A DNA stretch of 64,000 nucleotides from Pollutimonas subterranea (GCF_002849655.1 NZ_PDNW01000010.1:1-64000); one strand, 5' to 3'. Positions 17,355 through 24,970 are shown, counted from the stretch's first letter. Notes: a model not told the origin generated them from the sequence alone. Translations and numbers: made by a program.

Positions 17355-18362
17355 CTAGTTGTTGACGGCGCCCGATTCAATCACGATGGTTTTCCAGCGA
17401 TCGTATTCCGACTTGATGAATGCCTTGTACTGTTCCGGCGTTCCGCCGACGGGATCCGCGCCTTCATGCACCATCTGTTTTTCTATGTCGGGCTGCTTGA
17501 TGATGCGATTGACGCTGGCGTTCAATTTCTGGATGATTTCGTCGGGCGTGCCCTTGGGCGCAAAGAAGCCGAACCATGAGCCGGCCTGGAAGCCCTTGAA
17601 GCCGGACTCGTCCATCGTCGGGACATCCGGCAGTGATCTTGAGCGGTGCAGGCTGCTGACGGCAATGGCTTTTAGCTTTCCGGCTGTGATCAATGGGTGC
17701 ACCGATGGGATGGTAGCGAACATGAACTGCACACGACCGGCCAGCAAGTCATTGAGCGCATCCGCACCCTTGTATGGAACGTGCGTGATATCGAGCCCGC
17801 CTTCCTTGCCCATCATGTAGCCAGAGAGATGGGATGAGGTCCCGACGCCCGTGGAACTGTAATTGAACTTGCCTGGATTTGCCTTGATTTGCGCAACCAG
17901 GTCGTTGATGTTTTCAACGCCCAGTGCAGGGTTGACGACCAGCACATTCGGCACATCAGCGACTTGCACAATCGGGACCAGGTCGACGAGGGGATCGTAC
18001 TTTAACTTGTACAGGGTAGGGTTGATGGCGATCGGACCGACCGAGTTCATGATAAGCGTGTGGCCGTCCGGGGCTGCGCTGATCACATTGGCCGTGCCGA
18101 TGTTGCCGCCGGCACCGGGTTTGTTTTCCACCACGAAGGACTGCTTGTATTCGTTGCTAAGGTGGTTGGAAATCAGGCGTGCCAGGATGTCGGTGGTTCC
18201 GCCGGCCGAAAAGGCCACGACGACCTTGACGGTTTGAGTGGGGTAGTCTTGCGCCTGGGCGGGCATCGCGCCAAGCAGCGATGCCGCCGAAATGGCGGCG
18301 AATGCCGCCAGCGATTTCACGATACCGGGCTTCAGAGGCGTACGGTAGGCTACTGTTTTCAT
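17355..18362 (-). CDS. Tripartite tricarboxylate transporter substrate-binding protein (Bug/TctC family)
   Basis: A 335-residue periplasmic binding protein. The Sec signal peptide ends near Ala38 (MPAQA), and the mature part has the Bug pattern: YPTQTVKVVVAFSAGGTTDILAR, GAGGNIGT, the FNYSSTGVGTSSHLSG loop and HVPYKGADALNDLLAGRV. These receptors bind carboxylates and are very numerous in Bordetella-type genomes. No TctA/TctB membrane genes are nearby, as is usual for orphan Bug proteins. Its neighbours, a 2-hydroxyacid dehydrogenase and a class II aldolase, hint at a hydroxy-acid ligand. Confidence 0.9.
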   Translation of the reverse strand: MKTVAYRTPLKPGIVKSLAAFAAISAASLLGAMPAQAQDYPTQTVKVVVAFSAGGTTDILARLISNHLSNEYKQSFVVENKPGAGGNIGTANVISAAPDGHTLIMNSVGPIAINPTLYKLKYDPLVDLVPIVQVADVPNVLVVNPALGVENINDLVAQIKANPGKFNYSSTGVGTSSHLSGYMMGKEGGLDITHVPYKGADALNDLLAGRVQFMFATIPSVHPLITAGKLKAIAVSSLHRSRSLPDVPTMDESGFKGFQAGSWFGFFAPKGTPDEIIQKLNASVNRIIKQPDIEKQMVHEGADPVGGTPEQYKAFIKSEYDRWKTIVIESGAVNN

Positions 18363-18399
18363 GTTATGTCTCCGTGTTGTTATAGGTAGAATTATTTGA

Positions 18400-19188
18400 T
18401 CAATCGCGATAAGAAGGGTCGATACGGTCCAGCTTCCTGAGCAGCGCGGGCCATTCCATGACGCCGTAAGGGCGTCGGGTTCCGGGTTGATAGTTGTTCC
18501 AGGTATCTTCCAGTACCTCGGGAGGTACTGCGCGCAGCGGGGTGTTGGCGGCCATGGCGGCCAGTTGCGACTTGCAGGCCAGTTCCAGCCTGTGCATCCA
18601 GTTGAACGCTTCCCCGACCGTGCGGCCGACTACGAGCGCGCCATGGTTGCGCAAGATCATGGCTTCGTTTGAACCCAAGTCCTTGACCAGTGATTCCTTT
18701 TCATCGTCCTTTAGTACGACGCCGACATAGTCGTGATAGCTGATCTTGAGAAAGCGCATCGCCGTTTGCGTGATGGGCAACAGGCCGCACTCAAGTGCCG
18801 ACACCGCCATTGACGCCCAGCTATGCGTGTGGATGACACAGGCGACTTCGGGTCTCGCTTCATGGATGGCGCTATGTATTACGTAGCCAGCCTTGTTGAT
18901 GCCGTACTTCAGGTCGCCAAAGTCCGGGGACGACAAGATATTGCCGTCGAGATCTATCTTGATGAGGCTGGACGCAGTGATTTCTTCGTACATCATCCCA
19001 TACGGGTTGATCAGGAAAGCCTCTTCGTCGCCCGGTACACGCATCGAAATATGATTGGCGATCATGTCCGCCATGCCGTACATCTCCACCAGTCGATAGC
19101 AGGCGGCGAGATCAACCCGTGCCTGCCATTCTTCTGCAGAACAACGGGATTTCATCGAGCTGATGTTTAAAGCGTCCGAACTGGACAT
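18400..19188 (-). CDS. Class II aldolase/adducin-family protein
   Basis: A 262-residue zinc enzyme of the class II aldolase family (fuculose-phosphate aldolase / ribulose-phosphate epimerase superfamily). Zinc ligands appear as H120-T-H122 (VIHTHS) and H182 (NHGALVVG). I chose the ATG at 19188 because CAGGAGAC sits seven bases before it; an in-frame start 69 bases upstream adds unconvincing sequence. It is the first gene of the aldolase-TctC-dehydrogenase run. Substrate is unassigned; family members act on sugar phosphates or decarboxylate hydroxy-acids. Confidence 0.87.
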   Translation of the reverse strand: MSSSDALNISSMKSRCSAEEWQARVDLAACYRLVEMYGMADMIANHISMRVPGDEEAFLINPYGMMYEEITASSLIKIDLDGNILSSPDFGDLKYGINKAGYVIHSAIHEARPEVACVIHTHSWASMAVSALECGLLPITQTAMRFLKISYHDYVGVVLKDDEKESLVKDLGSNEAMILRNHGALVVGRTVGEAFNWMHRLELACKSQLAAMAANTPLRAVPPEVLEDTWNNYQPGTRRPYGVMEWPALLRKLDRIDPSYRD

Positions 19189-19414
19189 TATTTGTCTCCT
19201 GAATAAAAACACCGAAAAACAGCCACGGCAGCACCTCTCCAGTGCTTGAAGATTCAAGAATAGTGAAATGGTGAATGTGACGATAGTCCGCTTTACTGCA
19301 AGAGCCCTTCACATTTTGTGAAGACGCCGATGGCCACCCTTATCCCGATGCTCAACGGAATTTACTCGTTACTATTTTGAGGGGTGTGGGCAGTATCCGA
19401 GGACTAGAATAACT

Positions 19415-19437
19415 TAGGTAAAACACGTAGGTAAAAC
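19415..19437 (+). repeat. Short tandem repeat TAGGTAAAAC
   Basis: Two exact 10-base copies at 19415-19424 and 19428-19437, spaced on a 13-base period, immediately before the ribosome site of the small lipoprotein gene. The nine-base core ACTTAGGTA recurs at 19856-19864 before the next lipoprotein gene. Confidence 0.6.
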
Positions 19438-19449
19438 GAAGGAGCCGTC

Positions 19450-19575
19450 ATGAAATCGATACTGATTGCAATCATAATTTCGGCGCTGTCGGGCTGCGGA
19501 ACATATTCCCAGGGATATTCCGACAACAACGCTGGTTACCAGGACCAGCTTCCCTCCACGGGTAACGGTAATTAA
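19450..19575 (+). CDS. Very small lipoprotein (41 residues)
   Basis: A 41-residue reading frame with strong coding signals: AAGGAG seven bases before the ATG, a hydrophobic signal (KSILIAIIISAL) and a lipobox LSGC with the cysteine at 16. A short polar tail rich in Tyr, Asn, Gln and Gly follows. No family is recognised. It is the first member of a group of small envelope proteins in the accessory region. Confidence 0.7.
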   Translation: MKSILIAIIISALSGCGTYSQGYSDNNAGYQDQLPSTGNGN

Positions 19576-19873
19576 TACATTTGTCGCCAGGGCTATGTGG
19601 ACGTGCAGGCATTGTGGGATGGCCATTCCAGGCCAAACGATTGAGCCCGAAGCGGATAACGATGGGTATTATTTCGTATGTCCAAGCTGCGAAGGCAGGA
19701 ACAGGCTGATCAACACCGGGCAGGATGACAATGGTGGCGCTGGGCTCGGTCAGCCCGATGTTTAGCGCGTTCCTATCAGGGGCTGTTTCGAGGATCCGGG
19801 TGGCCCGGTGCGACCCCGGACAACTGCGGGAATCTGCTATAAGAGTGGCTATAACACTTAGGTAGAGCCAGCA
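19576..19873. other. Intergenic spacer between two small lipoprotein genes
   Basis: 298 bases in which I see no credible gene. A minus-strand open frame spans it but has no ribosome site or protein-like composition. The right end carries TATAAG/TATAAC-like hexamers (19839-19855) that could be the -10 region for the gene at 19874. Confidence 0.4.
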
Positions 19874-20107
19874 ATGTCCATTCAAACGTTTAACCGGTGC
19901 AGCATAGCACTGCTTCTCATCGCACTTGTTTCAGGGTGCTCTTCCATTGGCCTGGGGGCTACAGAATTAGCTAACGAGTGTAAATGGAATCGCAGCAGCT
20001 GCATGCACGAGGGTTCTTATGAGCCCGGTGAGCGGGACTACGCCGAACAAGAAGCGAAAGACTTGAACGAGGCCGCATCGAAACGATTGCGGCGCTCGAC
20101 CAGATAG
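19874..20107 (+). CDS. Small lipoprotein, paralogue of the convergent gene at 20154-20432
   Basis: A 77-residue lipoprotein. The signal peptide ends in the lipobox VSGC and the mature part is short and polar. Its C-terminal half (KWNRSSCMHEGSYEPGERDYAEQ and following) is closely matched by the minus-strand neighbour. The paired cysteine in WNRSSC and the charged, helical C-terminal tail ending KRLRR are shared. Function unknown. The two genes face each other end to end with 46 bases between stops. Confidence 0.8.
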   Translation: MSIQTFNRCSIALLLIALVSGCSSIGLGATELANECKWNRSSCMHEGSYEPGERDYAEQEAKDLNEAASKRLRRSTR

Positions 20108-20153
20108 CGGGGCTACAGCGCAATTTTTTTTGCAAACAAGGGTTGGCACTGAT

Positions 20154-20432
20154 TTATCTGCCAGCGCTGCGACGCAATTTTTCCAATGCGATCCGATTCA
20201 ATCGTTTCGCTTCCTGTTCGGCATAATCTTTTTCTTTTGGTTCGTAGGCGCCTTCATGTATGCAGCTGCTACGGTTCCACCTGCAGTCATTGCTTCGAGC
20301 TGGAGCGTCAACAGTGCTTTTGGAGCTTGCGGAACCGGTCTCCGGTGCTTCTAGGCCGATTAAAGAGCAGCTGGATATCAGCATCAACATAGATAGCGCT
20401 GCGCCGACTCGGCTAAACCTTTGGATGAACAT
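20154..20432 (-). CDS. Small lipoprotein, inverted paralogue of the gene at 19874-20107
   Basis: A 92-residue lipoprotein with a lipobox ISSC near residue 22. It shares with its convergent neighbour the block RWNRSSCIHEGAYEP followed by DYAEQEAK and a basic LRR end. It has an extra Ser/Ala-rich linker (SASSKSTVDAPARSN) between the lipid anchor and the conserved block. Sequence divergence indicates an old inverted duplication. Function unknown. Confidence 0.8.
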   Translation of the reverse strand: MFIQRFSRVGAALSMLMLISSCSLIGLEAPETGSASSKSTVDAPARSNDCRWNRSSCIHEGAYEPKEKDYAEQEAKRLNRIALEKLRRSAGR

Positions 20433-20456
20433 GTGCGCCTGAATCCTTAAGTACGC

Positions 20457-20867
20457 CTATTCCTTGGGCATATCGAGAGCATCATCCTTCGCACTTTTGT
20501 CGTTGCGTTGGCCAGTTCCCACGTTTTTCCCGACACCACCTTTTACCTCTCTTACCTGCTCCTTGTCGATAGCGCTATCTTGCTCGAGATCACGCGCTTC
20601 AGGTCCCTTGATACCGGGATAGCTTTGCGTCTGGGCTTGGCCGGGTTGTCCCAGGTCTTGCTGTCCCGGCTGGTCTTGGCGAACTTGACCCGGTGTGTTG
20701 TGAGCCGGATTGGTGTGGCCCGGGTTATTACGGGTTGGAGAACCGGGTTCGTCGATGCCCGACCGATATCCTTCAGGGCCATAGGGTTCCTTCAGGCGAG
20801 GGTCTACGTTGTTGCCTTGCTCCGGGTCCTGCTGCGAAGGCTTTACGGGTTTCTTATTCTGATCCAT
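20457..20867 (-). CDS. Hydrophilic disordered protein with CsbD-like C-terminal tail
   Basis: A 136-residue protein almost free of hydrophobic residues, rich in Pro, Gly, Gln and Asn, with QPGQ/TPGQ-type repeats at about 50-85; it is expected to be intrinsically disordered. The last 30 residues (KGGVGKNVGTGQR, then KDDALDMPKE) repeat the ending of the CsbD-family protein encoded 200 bases upstream (VEKNVGTAQR, then KDDIRDMSKK). GAGGAAGAA precedes the ATG. A stress-protectant (hydrophilin) role is inferred from composition and neighbours. Confidence 0.78.
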   Translation of the reverse strand: MDQNKKPVKPSQQDPEQGNNVDPRLKEPYGPEGYRSGIDEPGSPTRNNPGHTNPAHNTPGQVRQDQPGQQDLGQPGQAQTQSYPGIKGPEARDLEQDSAIDKEQVREVKGGVGKNVGTGQRNDKSAKDDALDMPKE

Positions 20868-21019
20868 GGCAATTCTTCCTCATTTGAGAAGCTCGGTTGA
20901 AACACCTTCAAACTGTGCATGGTTCCAAGGCAAGCCATGTGCCTGGTCTCCGCTTTGAAATAAGCGAATGGGGCCTACCAGATGCGTATGCCAAATATGA
21001 ATATGGATGCGCCTTAACG

Positions 21020-21039
21020 AAAAAGCCCTCCGAAGAGGG
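21020..21039 (-). terminator. Intrinsic terminator after the CsbD gene
   Basis: On the minus strand, CCCTC-TTCG-GAGGG with a following CTTTTT run, 24 bases beyond the CsbD stop. The UUCG tetraloop and T tract make it convincing despite the short stem. Confidence 0.7.
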
Positions 21040-21062
21040 GTGAGGGTAATACTTGGAGAAAG

Positions 21063-21245
21063 CTATTTTTTCGACATATCGCGAATGTCATCTTTGACTT
21101 CGCCCGCTTCGCGTTGAGCAGTGCCGACGTTCTTTTCCACTTTGCCTTTCACCTCGTCTTTCTTGTTGCCGGTCACCTTACCTGCGGCTTCCTTGACAGC
21201 GCCTTTGACTTCATGTCCAGCGCCTTCGATTCGATCCAAATCCAT
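21063..21245 (-). CDS. CsbD-family stress protein
   Basis: A 60-residue CsbD-like protein: D-x-I-x-G-x-x-x-E-x-K-G-x-x-K-E-x-x-G-K-x-T-G-N pattern, highly charged and helical. CsbD homologues are induced in general stress and stationary phase in many bacteria, with no known biochemical activity. AAGGAGG six bases before the ATG indicates strong translation. The KNVGTAQR tail is shared with the neighbouring disordered protein. Confidence 0.9.
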   Translation of the reverse strand: MDLDRIEGAGHEVKGAVKEAAGKVTGNKKDEVKGKVEKNVGTAQREAGEVKDDIRDMSKK

Positions 21246-21356
21246 AGAGCCTCCTTAAAGGGTTAATGTGCGGTCGTGATGCACCTGTGTTGGAAAGAGC
21301 AAGCGACGTGCCCGAGTTTCCGCAGAACGTCCGGCAGGATTGCCCGGATGAGCCAG

Positions 21357-21509
21357 CTATGGTGCGGCGTGGAAGTCGCCGACCTCTTTAATGGGGGGCT
21401 GATCCTCTCTGGGCGGCAGTTCCACCTCATCCTGATCAGGCTGCGGTATGTCAGCCGGATTCGGTTGGGGAATGTTTGGATCAGGCGGTTCGTTAATGTG
21501 GTCGGCCAT
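21357..21509 (-). CDS. Small proline-rich acidic protein (50 residues)
   Basis: A 50-residue frame too short for routine gene calling. It starts at an ATG with AGGAG seven bases upstream and encodes MADHINEPPDPNIPQPNP and on to PPREDQPPIKEVGDF. It has 14 prolines and many acidic residues, no membrane segment and no signal, so it is probably cytoplasmic and unstructured. Its place among CsbD-type proteins suggests another stress-type hydrophilin; there is no direct evidence. Confidence 0.68.
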   Translation of the reverse strand: MADHINEPPDPNIPQPNPADIPQPDQDEVELPPREDQPPIKEVGDFHAAP

Positions 21510-21637
21510 GATGAAGCTCCTATTCAGTTGCCAGTGGTCATCATCTCAAGCAATTGCTATTCCCAACGCTATTCCGGCGGCGCATTTAAGACAACGCTTC
21601 GGATGGCGCCAATCACTATGGGAGCCGATCCTGGGCC

Positions 21638-22126
21638 TTAGGTCATGGAGATCAGCGCGTCTTTATATTCCAGGACTGCAGCGCCAACGCCGAAACCGAC
21701 TACCGACTTGGCGGCATCGACGATTGATTTGAGGACAGCGTCGAGCAGGATCAGCATTTTCCTGATCCATCTCCATGCCCTTCGGAATGTTGACCTGGCT
21801 TTTTCAAGGTCGCCCAGTACCTTGAGCGCAAAGTGTTGCGGCGTCCCGATAAGCCCGTGCGCGACGAACTCCCGGTGCTCGCCGGGCATCCCGCCCACCA
21901 CTGACCTTAGGTCGTTGAAGGATGCAGCGATCTCTTTTTCAAGAACTGTTCGCGCTAGCTCCTGAAGCGCTGGAGTAAAAAGCGGTGGCGGGTCCTTGTG
22001 CAGGTCGACGCCCTCTATATCGAATCCGACCACCCCATTGAGAAACGCCTCGGCTTGCGTCAGAAACTCTACGATATGTTCCTTTCCGGGGTTTTCTATG
22101 GCTGCGAGATCTTCGAAGTAAGCCAT
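21638..22126 (-). CDS. Unknown 162-residue protein
   Basis: Not recognised. The protein is mainly helical with no signal peptide; it contains LARTVLEKEIAASFNDL and a basic STFRRAWRWIRK stretch, followed by a hydrophobic, weakly amphipathic C-terminal segment (about 125-155) that could insert into or lie on a membrane. A near-perfect GGAGGT ribosome site precedes the ATG at 22126. It stands alone within the accessory region. Confidence 0.72.
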   Translation of the reverse strand: MAYFEDLAAIENPGKEHIVEFLTQAEAFLNGVVGFDIEGVDLHKDPPPLFTPALQELARTVLEKEIAASFNDLRSVVGGMPGEHREFVAHGLIGTPQHFALKVLGDLEKARSTFRRAWRWIRKMLILLDAVLKSIVDAAKSVVGFGVGAAVLEYKDALISMT

Positions 22127-22296
22127 TTGGACCTCCTGCTATTAGGACTCTTGACGTTAGCAGGCCATCGGTCACTTACACACCCGCCATTTGGCGGCTA
22201 CTCCTATGCCGTTGTTGCTCCAGGCTGGATTGCTGGTATGCCATTTCTTGCTCATTGGTCACGCGGCCACGTAAACATTGGGGTTTTGCGGCATAC

Positions 22297-22344
22297 CCTC
22301 AGGTTGTCCATGGACTTGTCCACAGTTTGTGGGGATAAGTTTGT
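22297..22344. other. DnaA-box-like cluster with inverted repeat
   Basis: Within a 290-base gene-free stretch (22127-22416), TTGTCCATG, TTGTCCACA and, on the opposite strand, TTATCCCCA lie within 40 bases. Each differs by one to three bases from the DnaA box TTATCCACA. The last two form an imperfect inverted repeat (CTTGTCCACA / TGTGGGGATAAG). It may be fortuitous or a remnant of a replication or partition site. Confidence 0.35.
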
Positions 22345-22416
22345 CTGCGGCGAGCGTAATGCGAATAGTGGAAGAGGACTGGCAGAAGCCGATCCTCTTA
22401 AGCGGGCTGAGAGCAA

Positions 22417-22755
22417 TCAGCTGGCAGCTTGGCAGGCCAGCAGATCCTTATCGCTAATGACCCATCGGTCGGAGCCGGAGATTACCACGTCCTCAAGCAC
22501 GCACTTATCGCCGTCCTCATCAACAATCATCACATCCCATGTACCCGCCTCGACGTCGCTCAGTGTCAGCGAGTCGCCTTTTTCCAGAACGTCAGTGTCG
22601 AGATAGTCGTCGCCCCAATTGGCCTGGCTAGCCGGAGAGAAATACACTTCGTGGATTTCCCAAGCCGATTGATTGACAAAGTCGACGTTTGCCGCGACCG
22701 CAAGTGTCGGCGCGTACGATACGGCGGCAGCCGCTAAAAAGCGCCACATTTTCAT
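22417..22755 (-). CDS. Secreted protein of unknown function (about 112 residues)
   Basis: The protein has a cleavable Sec signal (cleavage near LAVAA, residue 22) and a 90-residue beta-rich mature domain: VDFVNQSAWEIHEVYFSP, then WGDDYL, VLEKGDSLTL, WDVMIVDEDGDKCVLEDV and a final LLACQ. Two cysteines probably form a disulfide. This pattern belongs to a widespread group of small periplasmic proteins of unknown role; I recognise the pattern but cannot name a function. AAGGAAAT precedes the start. Confidence 0.8.
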   Translation of the reverse strand: MKMWRFLAAAAVSYAPTLAVAANVDFVNQSAWEIHEVYFSPASQANWGDDYLDTDVLEKGDSLTLSDVEAGTWDVMIVDEDGDKCVLEDVVISGSDRWVISDKDLLACQAAS

Positions 22756-22881
22756 TGCTTTATTTCCTTGTTGATTAACGAAAAATAAAAAAACGTGACG
22801 GATTGTATTTGAGGTGAAGGTGAACCGCCATCTAAATGACTTGGACGTGGCGGCGCACCAACACTCAACGTGATGAAGGTC

Positions 22882-23349
22882 CTAAGTACGTTGAGGCTCG
22901 CCTCTGTTAGGCAGCTGAAAAACTGTGTCAAAAAGCAGCGTAAAAATAAACGTATAGATCAGGAAAAACACGAGAAGGGCGGCGACCATCGTGAATGCTT
23001 TATACACTCCTATGTCGTACCAAACCATGTAAAGTGGCAATGTGACGGCGAGCAATCCACCTTCAAAACCGACTGCATGAATGCAACGGACTTTAACGGT
23101 GCGGGCCACGACTCCGCTTCGTTTCTCCCATGATTCGAAGAGAGTGTTATAGATATAGTTCCATACAACGGCCAACGCCGAAACAGCAATTGCTATGGGC
23201 AGTGATCCTTGAGCGTTTCCGCCGCTGAGGACCATCAATATGGTGGTTGCAAATAGGACTGCAAGGATCTCGAACAGCGTGACGTAGATAACGCGCCGTT
23301 TGATTGGGGATAGATAAAACACGGTAATTCCCGGTGGAAGAGCCTTCAT
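22882..23349 (-). CDS. PACE-family efflux transporter (AceI-like)
   Basis: A 155-residue inner-membrane protein with four spans in two tandem repeats. It shows PACE (proteobacterial antimicrobial compound efflux) signatures: KRRVIYVTLFE in the first span, WNYIYNTLFE after the second, RxxHAVGFEGG at the start of the second repeat and TFIFTLLFD in the last span. The membrane Glu equivalents used for proton coupling in AceI are present (LFEI and GFEGG). Family members export chlorhexidine, proflavine or short diamines by proton antiport. No divergent LysR-type regulator of the aceR kind is adjacent. Confidence 0.88.
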   Translation of the reverse strand: MKALPPGITVFYLSPIKRRVIYVTLFEILAVLFATTILMVLSGGNAQGSLPIAIAVSALAVVWNYIYNTLFESWEKRSGVVARTVKVRCIHAVGFEGGLLAVTLPLYMVWYDIGVYKAFTMVAALLVFFLIYTFIFTLLFDTVFQLPNRGEPQRT

Positions 23350-23527
23350 AGGCCCCCATTAAGAGCCGGCCCGTCCCGGTTGTTACTTGGTGTTGAGATG
23401 ACGTTCACCTCGTGCAAAGCCACGGTTTCCGCTTGCGCCGCTGCATTTTAACTGAAGGTGATTGCCTAGGGGTCGTGTCTGTGTCGTAACTACTGTTCTG
23501 AGGTTGGTAGGCTGCAACTCGACTCGT

Positions 23528-23767
23528 TCATCCGATAGCGCTTCGCTCCTGAATATTAAAGCCTATGTCTGATCCGTTGTTCCGGGTGCGCCGTTGCCAT
23601 ACGGCTCCGCAGGTCTGGCAGCTATAGTGCCTCTGCAACTGGCCCATATAGCTTTTAGGCGCCACAACCTTCGTCAACCTCATTGAAGAATGTGGCTGTT
23701 TAGGTAACTCAGCGTCGAGGAGTTGCTCGCATGGCATGCAAAGCCGGAGGCGAGATACAGGTTTCAT
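23528..23767 (-). CDS. Small zinc-ribbon-like protein
   Basis: A 79-residue protein with two CX2C pairs (C10/C13 and C50/C53) arranged as a likely zinc ribbon, the second in YSCQTCGAVWQRR. The start used is the ATG at 23767; an in-frame start 36 bases upstream is possible. Ribosome-site evidence is weak for both. It could bind nucleic acid or protein; no family is recognised. Confidence 0.55.
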   Translation of the reverse strand: MKPVSRLRLCMPCEQLLDAELPKQPHSSMRLTKVVAPKSYMGQLQRHYSCQTCGAVWQRRTRNNGSDIGFNIQERSAIG

Positions 23768-23815
23768 AGGCTCACGATATGCCCGTAAATACCAGAGGGC
23801 CATCCCGTGTTCAGA

Positions 23816-24232
23816 CTAGGCAGCGTTGCCGTCACTGCTTTTTAATACCACGCGACTCAAGTGCATTAAGTCCTTTATGGGTGGCATAATATTGGTTTCG
23901 GGGATCAGTCGCAATCGTGCGCGGACAACCGGGAAGTAAGTCGTTCCCGTCGATGCAATGTGGAACATCGATACAGACACCGACGGCGCATACAGGCGGG
24001 CCAGCAGCTCAGTATCGACCCGCGTGAGCTCGCCGGTAACGACCAAGATTGTTAAGCATGACCATGCGAGCTGCTGACTGTTTGGGAAGTTGATCGTCCG
24101 GCTTTCAATTGCGTGAAGAAATCTATCGACGTTGTTCTCGGCCACAATGAACTGCTCGGCGATAGTGTCATTGTTGCGCGCTGAAAGCTCCTTTTTCGCG
24201 CGGTCGAGCATGTCCTTTATGGCCTCATTCAC
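23816..24232 (-). CDS. Unknown 138-residue protein
   Basis: Not recognised. It is soluble and helical in its first half (MLDRAKKELSARNND and IAEQFIVAENNVDRFLHAIE) and probably alpha/beta after that, with no signal peptide. The GTG start has GAGG about six bases upstream. The gene lies 48 bases upstream of the zinc-ribbon gene on the same strand, so the two may be co-transcribed. Confidence 0.6.
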   Translation of the reverse strand: MNEAIKDMLDRAKKELSARNNDTIAEQFIVAENNVDRFLHAIESRTINFPNSQQLAWSCLTILVVTGELTRVDTELLARLYAPSVSVSMFHIASTGTTYFPVVRARLRLIPETNIMPPIKDLMHLSRVVLKSSDGNAA

Positions 24233-24502
24233 CCGCCGCCTCGTCTGCTTGCGATGTCATTATCTTTGCGGATCGAAAATAGCGAGAAAATGGGAAAATC
24301 ATACGTCGCGTCTCGATACCTTGGTGGTTCAGAAAACAGACAGGCTGCGGCTTCCGATGGCAGGTGTAGAGTCTCGCGCAAATCTACATCCGACCCGAAC
24401 GGGTGTGATACATTCGGCAACGATACCCGTCCATTTCCTACAAACCCATAGCCTGTTTAGACTAAGTCGCTAAGACTGAGAAGCTGTACGATGCGAAGGC
24501 AA

Positions 24503-24970
24503 TTAGTACCGTGGGCGCCACCTTGACGCGGCCCTTGGCTCTTCCACCATAACTTGGTCTTCGCTGAATCTGACGCCGTTGCCGATTTGGTAGCGGCTAT
24601 CCTTTACCGGATAACCTGTGATTACACCACTGTAATAATCCACTCGCGATGCAGGCAGGGCGGTGACCCGTACCGATATCAATCCCTCAGTAGAGTGCGC
24701 AACCAGATGAGCCGTGTCGCCTATGGCGATGGATGTTGCTCCTGGCGGCCGATGCGTATCGCGGTGACCAACCGTAATGCGGAACTCCATGGGACCGTGA
24801 ATCACATAGGCGCATCGGATTGCTGCGTCGGTTTTATGTAGCTTGTCGGCAATGGCGGCAGCCGAGGCGGTCGCCTCTATGCCGTCAAAAATTACATCGT
24901 GCGCGGCAACGCGGTCGGGAGTGTCCAGGCCGAGGATGTCGGCCAGCGTATCGAATTGCTGTTCTGTCAT
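24503..24970 (-). CDS. KorA/TrfB-like helix-turn-helix protein (tentative)
   Basis: A 155-residue protein. Residues 1-60 (MTEQQFDTLADILGL, then VAAHDVIFDGIEATASAAAIADKL) follow the layout of the TrfB/KorA DNA-binding domain of plasmid repressors: a leading helix with TExQF, a spacer, and a VLVDG-like turn before the helix-turn-helix. The second half is beta-rich and ends GNGVRFSEDQVMVEE, a pattern seen in small domains of unknown role. An alternative in-frame ATG at 25000 would add 10 residues. The KorA resemblance is by eye and not certain. It is the gene nearest the tRNA. Confidence 0.5.
   Translation of the reverse strand: MTEQQFDTLADILGLDTPDRVAAHDVIFDGIEATASAAAIADKLHKTDAAIRCAYVIHGPMEFRITVGHRDTHRPPGATSIAIGDTAHLVAHSTEGLISVRVTALPASRVDYYSGVITGYPVKDSRYQIGNGVRFSEDQVMVEEPRAASRWRPRY

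Noticed and set aside
24229-24420. 63-codon minus-strand frame overlapping the start of the gene at 23816-24232
   Set aside because: No clear ribosome site and no protein-like pattern; the stop/start overlap could be chance.
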